From Strigomonas culicis (lineage: Eukaryota > Euglenozoa > Kinetoplastea > Trypanosomatida > Trypanosomatidae): a stretch of DNA of 17,543 nucleotides. A program made the translations under genes and the position numbers. The DNA is taken from the NCBI GenBank assembly GCA_000482145.1, contig AUXH01000411.1:1-17543 (forward strand), written 5' to 3'. The notes beneath the pieces were generated by a model, which saw only the letters and a list, made by a program, of their open reading frames with translations, was not told where the DNA came from and did not search any database. Within the stretch, counting starts at the first letter, position 1. Each line of letters opens with the position of its first letter. Below, in pieces: positions 1 to 7,965 of the stretch.

Positions 1-325
1 GGGCGCGGCCGGCTCCGACGGCGGGTGCGGCGCCGCGACCAGCGACGGCCGCGCGGCCGCGGCGTCCGCGAAGTTGGGCAGCTCCACCTCGCTCACGCGG
101 ATGGTCGAGTTGGTGTTGTTCTGCGGCGCGTTGGGCGCCGGCGGCTCCCCGTCCTCGCGCACCCCGTTCTGCCAGCGCGACAGCACGGCGGGCTCCACGC
201 CACCCTTCGGGCCCTTCACCCGCCCCGGCGACGGCGGCGGCCGCTGCGGCGCGTCCTCGGCGAGCGGCGGCGTCTTGCGGTTCGGCGCGGGCACCGGCGG
301 CCCCTGGGCCGCCTCCGCCGCGGCC

Positions 326-356
<31 letters not shown>

Positions 357-1548
357 GGCCGTTGTACACCTCCTCCGCGAGCAGCGTCTCGGGGTCCAGC
401 TCCCAGTCGACCGGCTTGTCCAACGGGTAGCCGCGGCGCTCGATGGCGTGCTCCATGAGCGAGCGCAGCAGCTCGTAGTCGGGCTCGTCCTCGTAGCGCA
501 GCTCGCGGAGGTGCGCGAGGAACTGCTGGAACTCGCGCGGCAGGTTGCGCACGAGGTGGGGCGTGATGGACTCCTCCTTACAGCGGCCAATGTCATCCTT
601 CTCCTTGTACTTGCGCCACGGCAGGGTGCCAGTCGCGAACTCGACCAGCATGAAGAGCAGGCTCCACAGGTCGTCCACGCGCCCGAGCTCCATGTGGTGG
701 TGCGACGCCACCGACGCGTAGCGGCTGGTCCCGCGGAACCCTGCGTTGTCGCGCGGCGGGCGCACCTCCCCGTTCGACCGCATGAAGCGCCGCGCGAGGC
801 CGAAGTCGATGATGTAGCACGTCGTGCGCTCGTCCGACCCCGGCGCGCCCGTCACGAAGTTCGACGGCTTCACGTCGCGGTGCACGAGGCCCTGCTCGTG
901 CACGCCCTGGATCGCCGTCAGGCAGGAGATGCCGGCGCGGAGCGTGGTGTAGATGTTGAAGGTGCCGTGCAGGCTGCGACGCCGCAGCTCCGCCAAGTTG
1001 GGCCCGAGCTTCTCCATCACTAAAAAGTCCATCCCGGCCGTACAGCCGCTCGCGTAGTAACGGACGACCTGTCGGCACGGCTGCACCTTCTTGAGTGCAA
1101 TTGCCTCTAAGCGCAACACGTTCTTGTTCTCTTGCTCGACCTTCACGCACACCTCCTTGCGCTGGTCGGGCGGGGGTAGGTTCTCCAGCATCCGCTGCCC
1201 CTCCGGCGTCACTATGATGTCCCCGTCGGCCGTGCTGCTCTGCGGGGGCGGGCTCGCCACCTCGATGGCGGTGAAGGTCTCGCCAAAGGAGCCGGCACCT
1301 ATGCGCTCGATGATGAGCCAGTTCTTTAGAAACATGCCGATCTGCACCTTTGTTTGAGCTAGTTTGGGTTTGTTCTTCACCTCGTCGTTGTTGCCTTCGT
1401 CGGGGTCCTGCGGGTTGGCATCGTTGCCGCTGCCGTTCGGCTGCTTCTCATTCTTATGCTCAGCAATGGCGTTCTTCTTGCCGTTGGACTCTTTCAGCGC
1501 GTGACCGTTCTGGTCACCGTTTAAGGCGATACCAATAGCGTTGCTCAT
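1..1548 (-). CDS. TTBK-like (CK1 superfamily) protein kinase, C-terminus beyond window
   Basis: Serine/threonine kinase, 516 codons visible, reading off the low end of the window. The N-terminal ~70 residues are polar and Asn/Lys-rich. The kinase domain starts near residue 77 with the glycine loop GAGSFGE (84-90), the likely ATP-binding Lys136 (VCVKVE), the helix-C Glu148, HRD at 223-225 within HRDVKPSNF, and DFG at 248-250 (DFGLARRF). The segment after DFG (RPPRDNAGFRGTSRYAS, 263-279) and DDLWSLLFMLVEF are typical of tau-tubulin kinases rather than classical CK1. All catalytic residues are present, so it should be active. About 35 residues (98-132, Pro/Ser-rich) are inserted between the glycine loop strand and Lys136. 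The tail after ~390 is low-complexity: nine Asn at 399-407, then Pro/Ala-rich and extremely GC-rich. The start is the first ATG after a good splice acceptor (AG 1646-1647). Human TTBK2 acts in cilium assembly; that role here is inference. Confidence 0.9.
328..354 (-). repeat. Asparagine codon repeat (nine codons) in the kinase tail
   Basis: On the minus strand eight AAC codons and one AAT encode nine consecutive Asn (residues 399-407 of the kinase), just after the catalytic domain and before a Pro/Ala-rich tail. It is an in-frame trinucleotide microsatellite, so copy number may vary between strains without breaking the frame. Confidence 0.9.
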
Positions 1549-1645
1549 ACTAAAGGTTAGTCGGGGATGCAGAACTGAACGGACCACTATCACCTTTTAT
1601 GCTTCTACGGTACACGTGTGTGCCTCGTGCCTTCCACACAGGATT

Positions 1646-1665
1646 CTGTAGAGAAGGAAAGAGAT
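1646..1665 (-). promoter_or_regulatory. Predicted trans-splice acceptor of the kinase gene
   Basis: The minus strand reads a pyrimidine tract (1651-1664) followed by ACAG with the AG at 1646-1647. This leaves a 5' UTR of about 97 bases with no ATG before the start at 1548. Another acceptor-like TTTCATAG lies further upstream near 1770. Confidence 0.6.
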
Positions 1666-1897
1666 GGTATAACAACAAAGGCGCTGTCCTACAGTAAGCA
1701 AATGAAACAATATATATAATGCAATTAAAAAACTAGAAAATGAAAACGAAGAGGAAACTATGAAAGAGAAAAAAAAAACGAGCAACTACTATTGAACAAA
1801 CAACGTCTATAAACTAAGAAAAAAAAACTTTACTGCTACAGAAGAAGGAAAAGGGGAAAGAGAATGAGAAACCCAAATGGTATGATAATCAACAACA

Positions 1898-1900
<3 letters not shown>

Positions 1901-1935
<35 letters not shown>
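1901..1935. repeat. (AT)17 microsatellite
   Basis: Uninterrupted alternation of A and T over 35 bases in the probable 3' UTR of the CEP41-like gene. No coding overlap. Confidence 0.95.
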
Positions 1936-1937
<2 letters not shown>

Positions 1938-2091
1938 ACACTGTTCTCTGTTGTGCTTTCAGTATGATCGAACGTGTCTTCTCTTCTATTTCTGTTTGTA
2001 TGCAAATTTCTATTGCTTTTGAAGATGGTAATCTATTTGCAATCTACATACACATATCGCATCTGGTATTATTATGTGTTCATCTTAAAGT

Positions 2092-2835
2092 CTATCGGTA
2101 AGCGGGCTTAGCCAAACTGTTGGACAGGCTTTTTGGTTTCGAGTGCGAAATGCTTGTGCGGGCCTCACTCCGTGCCTGCGTGATCTGATCCGCGCGTCGC
2201 TGCAGCCGTGCGTCTCGCGGCACGATGGGCACGGGCGACTCGCCGTCGATGTAGCTACTATAGTCCTGCACGAACTCGCGCAGGCCGCCAGCGAGGATGG
2301 CAATGTTGTCCACCCCCTTTTCGAAGATAGTGTTGGCCAGTGCGGCCACGCGCTCCTCCTCAAGGTCGTACAGCACGATCATCTTGTTCTCCTTGTTTTT
2401 GAAGGCGTACATTTCGGTGAGGAAAGGATTCGTCCCGTGGTAGATGCGCGTCTTGGGGTAGTACAAGGCGCCCTTAATGTGGCACTTTTCATAGTCCTCC
2501 GCCTCTCGGCAGTCTACAAGTAAAAAATCTGTCTTCTTCTCACTGGAGTCGAAGGGGCTACCGCGGTACTCGTCCAGTGGGTGGGCGAAGCCGCCATCGT
2601 CCATGAGCTGCGGGGCCGTCTGCTGCTGGATGCACTCTGAGACGGCGCGCGTGCTCACCCGCTTGAACAGCTCGCCGGGCTGCTTCTTGAGTTTGACAGA
2701 ACTCTCGCGCATGAACTGCGCCACTTCCGTCGTCAGGCCAGTCTCGACAACGGGACGTACCCCACTGTACTTCGGGTTGACGATCGACTTGCGCTGCAGC
2801 ACATTCTTGTCACCGATGTGAGGTATCTTACTCAT
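2092..2835 (-). CDS. CEP41-like rhodanese-domain protein
   Basis: 247 residues. The N-terminus carries short motifs seen in CEP41 (NPKY at 20-23, ELFKRVS at 55-61). A rhodanese-like domain spans roughly 102-195: FLLVDCREAEDY, a CHIKGALYYP segment, KMIVLYDLEEERVA, and IAILAGGLREF. Where an active rhodanese has its catalytic Cys loop, this protein has LYDLEEER, like the LYDDDER of CEP41, so it is presumably not a sulfurtransferase. The tail after ~205 is basic and Ser-rich. CEP41 is a centriole/cilium protein linked to axonemal tubulin polyglutamylation; a flagellar or basal-body role here is inferred from family. The frame is open upstream to 2961, but that part translates a (TG)n repeat and T-run lying mostly before the splice acceptor, so the start is ATG 2835. 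Confidence 0.87.
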   Translation of the reverse strand: MSKIPHIGDKNVLQRKSIVNPKYSGVRPVVETGLTTEVAQFMRESSVKLKKQPGELFKRVSTRAVSECIQQQTAPQLMDDGGFAHPLDEYRGSPFDSSEKKTDFLLVDCREAEDYEKCHIKGALYYPKTRIYHGTNPFLTEMYAFKNKENKMIVLYDLEEERVAALANTIFEKGVDNIAILAGGLREFVQDYSSYIDGESPVPIVPRDARLQRRADQITQARSEARTSISHSKPKSLSNSLAKPAYR

Positions 2836-2927
2836 CCAGGTGTACCAACGGACGTCCCACAATAGCAAACGGCAAAACACGATGAGCGTGTAGACAGCGA
2901 CCAACGGTAATAAAAAAAAAATCGAAG

Positions 2928-3008
2928 CTAACAGAGTGAGAGAACACACACACACACACACACATACACGTAAAGAAAAGAAAAAAGGAAAGAGGGAGAG
3001 AGAGAGAA
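2928..3008 (-). promoter_or_regulatory. Predicted trans-splice acceptor of the CEP41-like gene
   Basis: On the minus strand an unbroken pyrimidine tract (3008 to 2972) is followed by a (TG)n stretch and then the first AG, in GTTAG, at 2928-2929. The resulting 5' UTR is about 92 bases with no ATG before 2835. Any longer N-terminus would start upstream of this acceptor and be absent from the mRNA. Confidence 0.6.
2944..2964. repeat. (CA)n microsatellite inside a splice-acceptor region
   Basis: About ten CA units (TG on the transcribed-sense strand). It lies between the pyrimidine tract and the predicted acceptor AG of the CEP41-like gene. Confidence 0.95.
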
Positions 3009-3254
3009 CAAGTAGGATGACAGAGCATGGCGGAAGTCATTCAGAAAATGAAACACACAGCAATAATAACCAGAGAGAAACTCAAATTCTAGAAAGAAGT
3101 GACGAAGGGCAATCCACTGGATCCTGTTAGAGACAATATCACTTTTTTTGTTGTTGTGGGGAGTGCGACACGTATAAAAAAAAAGAATCTACAACGAAAC
3201 GAAAGTAAAGAAAACAAATGATTCCACGCAAAATAACAATGAAACAGAAGTGTC

Positions 3255-4796
3255 TTACTCTAGAATATGCACAGTCGCGTTGGCGCAATACACGTAAACG
3301 CCACTTGTCGCCTCCTCCTCTGATAATTTCAATTTGTGGCCCTTGTCAGACACCACTGGGACTGCTGGTGCCGGAGACGATGTCACTTGGACGCGGACAG
3401 TCCCATTTTGTTTTTCCACAGCCGCCGAAGTGTTCACCGGCTCCTTCTCTTTCAGTGGCTTGTCCCGTGGCATCTCGTGTGAGCTGTGCGGCTTGTGATC
3501 CGATGCGGGCTTCGGATCGACCACTCCACTCGCGGGAATTTGATGCGTGGGTGACGTGTCTCCCGTTGCTTTCTTCTTCTCCGTCACCGCAGACGGTGAC
3601 GTCTCCGCCTTCAGCACTGGCTGAGAGTGGGGCGACGTGGGGCTGCTTCGCTGCTCTCGCGTATGCTGCAGCTCGGTCGCTGTTAAGGGAGCGGGCGCCT
3701 TGTGTTCCGGCACCGCCGGTGCGACATCCTTCTCCGGTGTCCGCGACATGTCCAGCACCCAATCTAACTGGCTGCTGGGGATGGACTCCACCGTATTGTC
3801 GCCCTTGGCGAGCAGGGAGAGGTCCCGCGGCCCCGAGCGCCCCGCCTCGATTCGCGAGAGGTGGGTCTCGCCCGGCGTCCGCGTGGCGTTCAGCGTCACC
3901 TCAGGGTGCGCGACGGGCGTCTTCGCGCTGCCCTCGCCGAGCGCGTCGTCCTCGGACCCCGGCACGCGCGCGCCGGAGGGGTTGCTCTCGTGGCCGGACA
4001 GGCGGCGGTTGCCGAAGTAGCTCGTGCGCAGACTCACCGCATCCCGCGGGGTGTACGGCAGCAGCGAGGTCGGCTTCGCGCGCGGGCTGTAGCTGCGGTA
4101 CGTCGTGCTGGGTCCGCTGGCCGTGCTCGCGGCGTCGATGGACGCCCGCGGGGCGCTGCCCTCGCCGGTGGGCGGCACCCACTCGCTTGGCGACGTGGGG
4201 GTGAGGTGCGCCGGCCCGCCAGCGGCGACGACGGAGGACCACGAGGACTCGCGCATCGGGCCGCTGCCCCCGTGGGCGCTGGCGTTCGACTGCGTGCGCA
4301 GCTCCGCGCTGTCGAGGTGCTGCTGCCGGCGCCGCTCGAAGGTCTCCTCCGCGAGGATCTGGCGTCGCACCTCGCGCGCGGCAGCCAGCTGCGCCGGGCG
4401 GTGGGCCTCCTGCGCCCGGTAGGAGCGGTAGGCGAGGAGCTTCTCCTTCGACGTGCCCATGCCGATGCTCGCGCGCTGGAAAGCCCGCAGCGCGTCCTGC
4501 GTCGCCAGGCGAATGTTTTCGCTCTGCGCCACGCCCTCGACTTGCGCCTCCACGTTGGAGGAGCCGAGCACCTCGTTCAGGTGCAGCCGCAGCGAGTACT
4601 TGGCCAGGCTCACGTCAGGATCGATGGAGCACAGCTCGCACGCCCGCAGCGACCGGGGCGAGTTGAGCCGCGGCGGCGGCGGCGGGCGCCGGGAGTTCTC
4701 GTACTGCCGGATCCAGAGGTCCTGCTGGCTCTCAAGGTTCTCTAGGTCTATGTTGTTGGAGAACACCAGAGGAACGGCATACTGCGGGAGGGACAT
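3255..4796 (-). CDS. Hypothetical protein, 513 aa, largely disordered
   Basis: I do not recognise this protein. Residues 1-30 look ordered (a short hydrophobic then acidic stretch). A run of five Pro follows at 38-42. Residues ~60-165 are rich in Ala, Gln, Arg and Glu and probably helical, ending in a basic stretch (AAAREVRRQILAEETFERRR) that may form a coiled coil. From ~165 to ~490 the sequence is Ser/Pro/Thr-rich, with Lys/Glu-rich patches late, and should be disordered with many possible phosphosites. The last ~15 residues turn hydrophobic again (GVYVYCANATVHILE). No membrane segment, signal peptide or catalytic motif is visible. ATG 4796 follows a strong acceptor (AG 4835-4836) with a 38-base 5' UTR. 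A scaffold role is only a guess. Confidence 0.85.
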   Translation of the reverse strand: MSLPQYAVPLVFSNNIDLENLESQQDLWIRQYENSRRPPPPPRLNSPRSLRACELCSIDPDVSLAKYSLRLHLNEVLGSSNVEAQVEGVAQSENIRLATQDALRAFQRASIGMGTSKEKLLAYRSYRAQEAHRPAQLAAAREVRRQILAEETFERRRQQHLDSAELRTQSNASAHGGSGPMRESSWSSVVAAGGPAHLTPTSPSEWVPPTGEGSAPRASIDAASTASGPSTTYRSYSPRAKPTSLLPYTPRDAVSLRTSYFGNRRLSGHESNPSGARVPGSEDDALGEGSAKTPVAHPEVTLNATRTPGETHLSRIEAGRSGPRDLSLLAKGDNTVESIPSSQLDWVLDMSRTPEKDVAPAVPEHKAPAPLTATELQHTREQRSSPTSPHSQPVLKAETSPSAVTEKKKATGDTSPTHQIPASGVVDPKPASDHKPHSSHEMPRDKPLKEKEPVNTSAAVEKQNGTVRVQVTSSPAPAVPVVSDKGHKLKLSEEEATSGVYVYCANATVHILE

Positions 4797-4834
4797 TATC
4801 TAGTAAATCAAAGTACGTATCGAAGCAAACAAAG

Positions 4835-4860
4835 CTGCAGAAAAGATGACAGAGAGAGAT
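4835..4860 (-). promoter_or_regulatory. Predicted trans-splice acceptor of the 513-residue gene
   Basis: The minus strand reads a CT-rich tract, then TTTTCTGCAG with AG at 4835-4836. The 5' UTR is 38 bases and contains no ATG before 4796. Confidence 0.65.
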
Positions 4861-5191
4861 ATGTACGATTAGACAAAGTATGATAAAGCATCTCCACAAG
4901 TGTTCTTTTCTTTTTTCCTTATGAAGACAGACAACACATTCAAGGAGAGTACATATAGACGAGACAGAGACGTGTTAATGATACAATCGGATAGAAATGC
5001 TTCGCCTCGACGCTTCATCAACGTAAAAAAAAAAAACAGAAACAACAAACAACAAACAAGCAGTTGCAGTGAAGCGCCAAAACAAAAAGAAGGGAAAGAA
5101 GGTGTATGCAACAATATACACCTGCTCAAGCAATCAAACGTTACATGTAAACATACACGTGTGCATGAGAGAAGGAGAAGGGGGAGCGACG

Positions 5192-5220
<29 letters not shown>
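5192..5220. repeat. (CA)n microsatellite, about 14 units
   Basis: Uninterrupted AC alternation of 29 bases in the 3' UTR side of the 400-residue gene. Confidence 0.95.
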
Positions 5221-5222
<2 letters not shown>

Positions 5223-5247
5223 GACAGGAAATCCATGCAGGCATTGT

Positions 5248-6450
5248 CTACTGCTTTCGCAAGCGCAGCACCCGATTCCGTCGCGTGAGCACCTTGGCGT
5301 GCGCCTTGGTGCTGGGGTTGAGGGACGTGTTCTGCAGGAATATGTAAAGGATATTCTTGCGGTTTGTCACAAGGTTCAGCACACGCGCACCGTTCTTTAG
5401 TTCACTGATATCCTCGTTGTCCCGAAGATCGAGTATCTCGAGGAAATGCAGGTGCGCCTCGCACAGCAGCAGGAGGAGCGCGGCGCCCTCATCGCGGAGC
5501 TGGCAGCCGGCGAAGGAGAGCACGCGGATGGTGCGCGAGGAGGTCTGCAAGACGCCCAGCAGTGGCGCCATCGCCTCGATGCGGCTCAGCTCCTCCTCCC
5601 CGCTGAAGTCGAAGCGCTGGTGTTTGCGCACCCGCACGACGACGGCGTCCTCCTCCGTCTCGCTGAAGCACCAGCTCGAGCTGCACGCGAGGAGCTGGTC
5701 CTCCTCCTTCGTGTGGAAGTCCTTCACGTCGACCAGCTTGGGCGGGCCGCGGTTGTCGACCATCCGCGAGAGCCGCTGCGAGAGAAACGGCAGCGGCGGC
5801 GCGCCGAGCACGCGGCAGCAGGTCAGGTAGCACTCGACGAGCCCCTTCCCGCCACTGGACGGGTCCTCCTCGTCGACCCCCTCGTCGCTGCCCTCGCGGA
5901 GCTCGTCACAGGAGGAGGCCGCGTCGTCCTGCTCCGCCTCCTCCTCGTCCGCGGCGGGGTCCATGTGCTGCACAGCGCCCGCGAGCTCGCTCTCCGCCAG
6001 CACGCTGACCAGCATCTTCTCGTACTGTTTAGACGGCAGCACATTGCCTTTGTGGCGCAGATCGTCAAAGACCTTTCGCAGCAGCTCCGACGTCACCTGT
6101 GTGTTTGAAATGCGCTCCTCCATGGTCGTGGGGTGTGCAGGCAGCGCTTCGCGCTCTGGCAACACCGGAGAGAAGTACGTGCTATCCTCGCAGGGCTGAG
6201 CAATGTCACGCTTCTCGTAGAAGTCCGTGCTGTGGTGGGCACTCTCATATATGGCGAGGATCTTTCCCAGTCCCGTATAGCGGCCGGGAGACTTTGACGC
6301 CACGGGAGTGCTGAGCGGGGGTGGCGGGTTGGCTGTGGCCCCTTGCGGTGTCAGTGCAGCCTCGTCCATCTGCTGTTTTGTTTGCATAATAAAGAGGAGT
6401 GCATCCTCTGGTAATCGTATCACTGAACTTGGTAAGAGTCCTTTTGACAT
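5248..6450 (-). CDS. Hypothetical protein with leucine-rich-repeat-like C-terminus, 400 aa
   Basis: No family name can be assigned with certainty. The N-terminal third is mixed, with a Pro-rich patch near 42-49 (NPPPPLST). Residues ~115-160 look helical. An acidic, Glu/Asp/Ser-rich linker spans ~164-197. From ~300 the pattern changes to leucine-rich repeats: TIRVLSFAGCQLRDEGAALL, then FLEILDLRDNEDIS, then ILYIFLQNTSLNPS. These are about 28-30 residues apart, as in RNase-inhibitor-type LRRs, and only two to three repeats are present. The protein ends in a basic tail (RRNRVLRLRKQ). There is no membrane segment. It is probably a protein-protein interaction factor. The start is ATG 6450; two upstream acceptors are possible, and the more distal one would include an ATG-TAA element. 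Confidence 0.85.
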   Translation of the reverse strand: MSKGLLPSSVIRLPEDALLFIMQTKQQMDEAALTPQGATANPPPPLSTPVASKSPGRYTGLGKILAIYESAHHSTDFYEKRDIAQPCEDSTYFSPVLPEREALPAHPTTMEERISNTQVTSELLRKVFDDLRHKGNVLPSKQYEKMLVSVLAESELAGAVQHMDPAADEEEAEQDDAASSCDELREGSDEGVDEEDPSSGGKGLVECYLTCCRVLGAPPLPFLSQRLSRMVDNRGPPKLVDVKDFHTKEEDQLLACSSSWCFSETEEDAVVVRVRKHQRFDFSGEEELSRIEAMAPLLGVLQTSSRTIRVLSFAGCQLRDEGAALLLLLCEAHLHFLEILDLRDNEDISELKNGARVLNLVTNRKNILYIFLQNTSLNPSTKAHAKVLTRRNRVLRLRKQ

Positions 6451-6467
6451 CCTGACTCAGCTACGGA

Positions 6468-6576
6468 CTGAAGCAAGAAATGAATTCGAAAAGCAAGAGC
6501 ACCAAACCAAAGAAAATACGTAACAATAATAATTACATATAAAAAGTGTTGCTATCCACTAAGGAAAAAAAAAAGA
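6468..6576 (-). promoter_or_regulatory. Candidate trans-splice acceptors of the LRR-like gene
   Basis: Two sites fit on the minus strand. A T10CC tract is followed by TTAG with AG at 6559-6560 (5' UTR 108 bases). A weaker T-rich stretch ends in CTTCAG with AG at 6468-6469 (5' UTR 17 bases). The sequence alone does not decide between them. Confidence 0.45.
6533..6538 (-). promoter_or_regulatory. ATG-TAA start-stop element in possible 5' UTR
   Basis: On the minus strand an ATG is followed directly by TAA. It would be in the leader of the LRR-like mRNA only if the distal acceptor (6559-6560) is used. Confidence 0.35.
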
Positions 6577-6933
6577 TAGCAACAAAAAAGGAACAGTACA
6601 GCTAGTAAAACTAGTTGACGCGCTCAAAGTTGGACTTTACAAAAGATATGAGGGCGGTAGAACAAGAGAAGTCATCTCAGTGTTAGTGAGCATGGTTGCA
6701 GCTAATTCAGAATCCACAACGAAAAGAAGCATGTGTAGCGTATAAAAGAGAAGAAGAGGATGTGTCTTTGAATAGACATTCCGTCTTTTTTTTTTTTACA
6801 TAGGAAACACTGTTATTCTATTGAACATAGTCATCGCCATACAGTAACCACAACACAGGAAGAAGAAAAGAGGAAGGGGATACAACAGGAAAGAAACGCA
6901 AAACGGCAAGCCACCGATCCACCGTCTCCGTCT

Positions 6934-7965
6934 CTATTTCTTGAGAAAGAATTTTACATACGTGGGCCCTTCACCAGGAAGGTCACAGCAGTGGACCGCA
7001 TTATCGCACTCATTGATACCAAACTTCGCGCGGATGGTTGTCGGGAAGATCTTCTTGGCCACCACGGTGTCGTACGGGCCGCAGGCCGCGCGCACGACCT
7101 CGACCACATCCTTCGAGTCATCTAACGAAATGAGTTGCAGCACCCAGGCGTTCCCCTCCAAACTGTGCAAGGTGTCGTCCATGTTGGGCAGCACGCCGCG
7201 GTACGGCCGAAGGAAGCGGTCCGCGATGGTGGAGCTAATCGTGACCTGCGCCAGCGCCGTCGGCTCGAGATCGAGGTCCACCAGCTGCTGGATGACGTTG
7301 CCGGCGCGCTTGCTCTGGATCAGGTGCGGCTTGATCACGACGACCGAGCTATTCATGTCATCAAAGACGGCCAGCGGGTTCTGGCGGGCCTCCTTGAGGC
7401 AGTCCTTCCACAGCGCGAGCTGGGCGGTGTCCGCCACGGTGCACGTGCCGGGGGAGCGCTGCACGAAGTCCAAGCCCTTCTGCATCGCAGCGGCGCGCAC
7501 GCCTAGCAGGAGCACGACGCGCGTGTTGCGGAGCTCTTGCGGCAAGTCGTACTTGGCGATCGCCTCGTCGCGCACCCAGTACATTTGCAGATCGGAGATG
7601 GTGAAGCCGCACTCCTCCGTGAGAATGGATATGTAACGGCCAAGCGACACGAAGGAGCTCTCGGCGATGAGAAAAACGGTGCTCTCGCTGTGCTCCTCGC
7701 AGAGCTGCCGTGTCACCTCGTCGGCGTAGCCGGTGATGGTGGTGGGTTTGCCTAACACGTTGACGGTGGCACCGAGGAAGAAGGCGTTGCGCGGGATGGC
7801 GGTTGGCGTCCGCTTCAGGTACACCTTGTCGTTCGTCCGGTCTATCATTTCGACCGTGCCGTCGTTATAAAAGAAGAAGAGCACATACAGGCGGCGCAGA
7901 GACGCATACTGATCGTACTGCTCGCACTCGAAGGTCATGCGAGGGTCTTGCTTGGACTGCGCCAT
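6934..7965 (-). CDS. NDK7/NME7-like protein (DM10 plus two NDK domains)
   Basis: 343 residues, slightly shorter than animal NME7. The DM10 domain lies at ~10-95, with YDQYASLRRLYVLFFFYNDGTVEM and VYLKRT as hallmarks. A first NDK-type domain (~96-200) is degenerate: I find no catalytic NxxHGxD motif, and the matching stretch reads QLALWKDC. The second NDK domain (~207-341) keeps VVVIKPHL and NAVHCCDLP, with His325 at the catalytic position, closely matching the NME7 second-domain signature. Family knowledge: NME7 associates with gamma-tubulin ring complexes and is an inner-lumen protein of axonemal microtubules; autophosphorylation is reported, but classical NDP kinase activity is weak or absent. 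A flagellar axoneme location is the best inference. ATG 7965 follows an acceptor with a 41-base 5' UTR. Confidence 0.92.
   Translation of the reverse strand: MAQSKQDPRMTFECEQYDQYASLRRLYVLFFFYNDGTVEMIDRTNDKVYLKRTPTAIPRNAFFLGATVNVLGKPTTITGYADEVTRQLCEEHSESTVFLIAESSFVSLGRYISILTEECGFTISDLQMYWVRDEAIAKYDLPQELRNTRVVLLLGVRAAAMQKGLDFVQRSPGTCTVADTAQLALWKDCLKEARQNPLAVFDDMNSSVVVIKPHLIQSKRAGNVIQQLVDLDLEPTALAQVTISSTIADRFLRPYRGVLPNMDDTLHSLEGNAWVLQLISLDDSKDVVEVVRAACGPYDTVVAKKIFPTTIRAKFGINECDNAVHCCDLPGEGPTYVKFFLKK

Larger units (their letters stand above)
1549..2091. other. Intergenic spacer, CEP41-like 3' UTR to kinase 5' UTR
   Basis: A/T-rich spacer. It holds the kinase splice acceptor near 1646, further purine runs on the plus strand (pyrimidine on the minus) between about 1735 and 1860, and an (AT)17 repeat at 1901-1935. 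Open frames here are translations of pyrimidine tracts. I see no RNA gene or conserved small ORF. Confidence 0.7.
2836..3254. other. Intergenic spacer upstream of the CEP41-like gene
   Basis: Contains the CEP41-like 5' UTR, its acceptor, a (CA)n repeat and a long purine run on the plus strand (2972-3008). The rest is the A-rich 3' UTR of the 513-residue gene. No further gene or RNA seen. Confidence 0.7.
4797..5247. other. Intergenic spacer with (CA)n
   Basis: Holds the acceptor of the 513-residue gene near 4835, several A/G-rich runs on the plus strand, and a (CA)n repeat at 5192-5220. A 116-codon minus-strand frame here reads through the repeat and T-runs and is not a credible gene. Nothing else seen. 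Confidence 0.7.
6451..6933. other. Intergenic spacer between NDK7-like and LRR genes
   Basis: A/T-rich, with a plus-strand A-run at 6565-6574 and a T-run near 6786-6797. It carries two candidate acceptors for the LRR gene. No RNA gene, repeat family or small ORF stands out. Confidence 0.7.

Noticed and set aside
25..1023. Long plus-strand open frame opposite the kinase
   Set aside because: Arg/Val/Leu-rich composition is the expected shadow of a very GC-rich minus-strand gene, whose kinase motifs are clear.
2836..2961. N-terminal hydrophobic extension of the CEP41-like protein that looks like a signal anchor
   Set aside because: It begins upstream of the splice acceptor and partly translates a (TG)n repeat and a T-run. 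It would not be in the mRNA.
3861..4745. Long plus-strand open frames opposite the 513-residue gene (also 3218-4204)
   Set aside because: Arg/Ala/Pro-rich shadow frames with no domain. The minus-strand frame has a good acceptor and longer length.
4869..5219. 116-codon minus-strand frame
   Set aside because: Starts inside the (CA)n repeat and runs through T-rich leader sequence.
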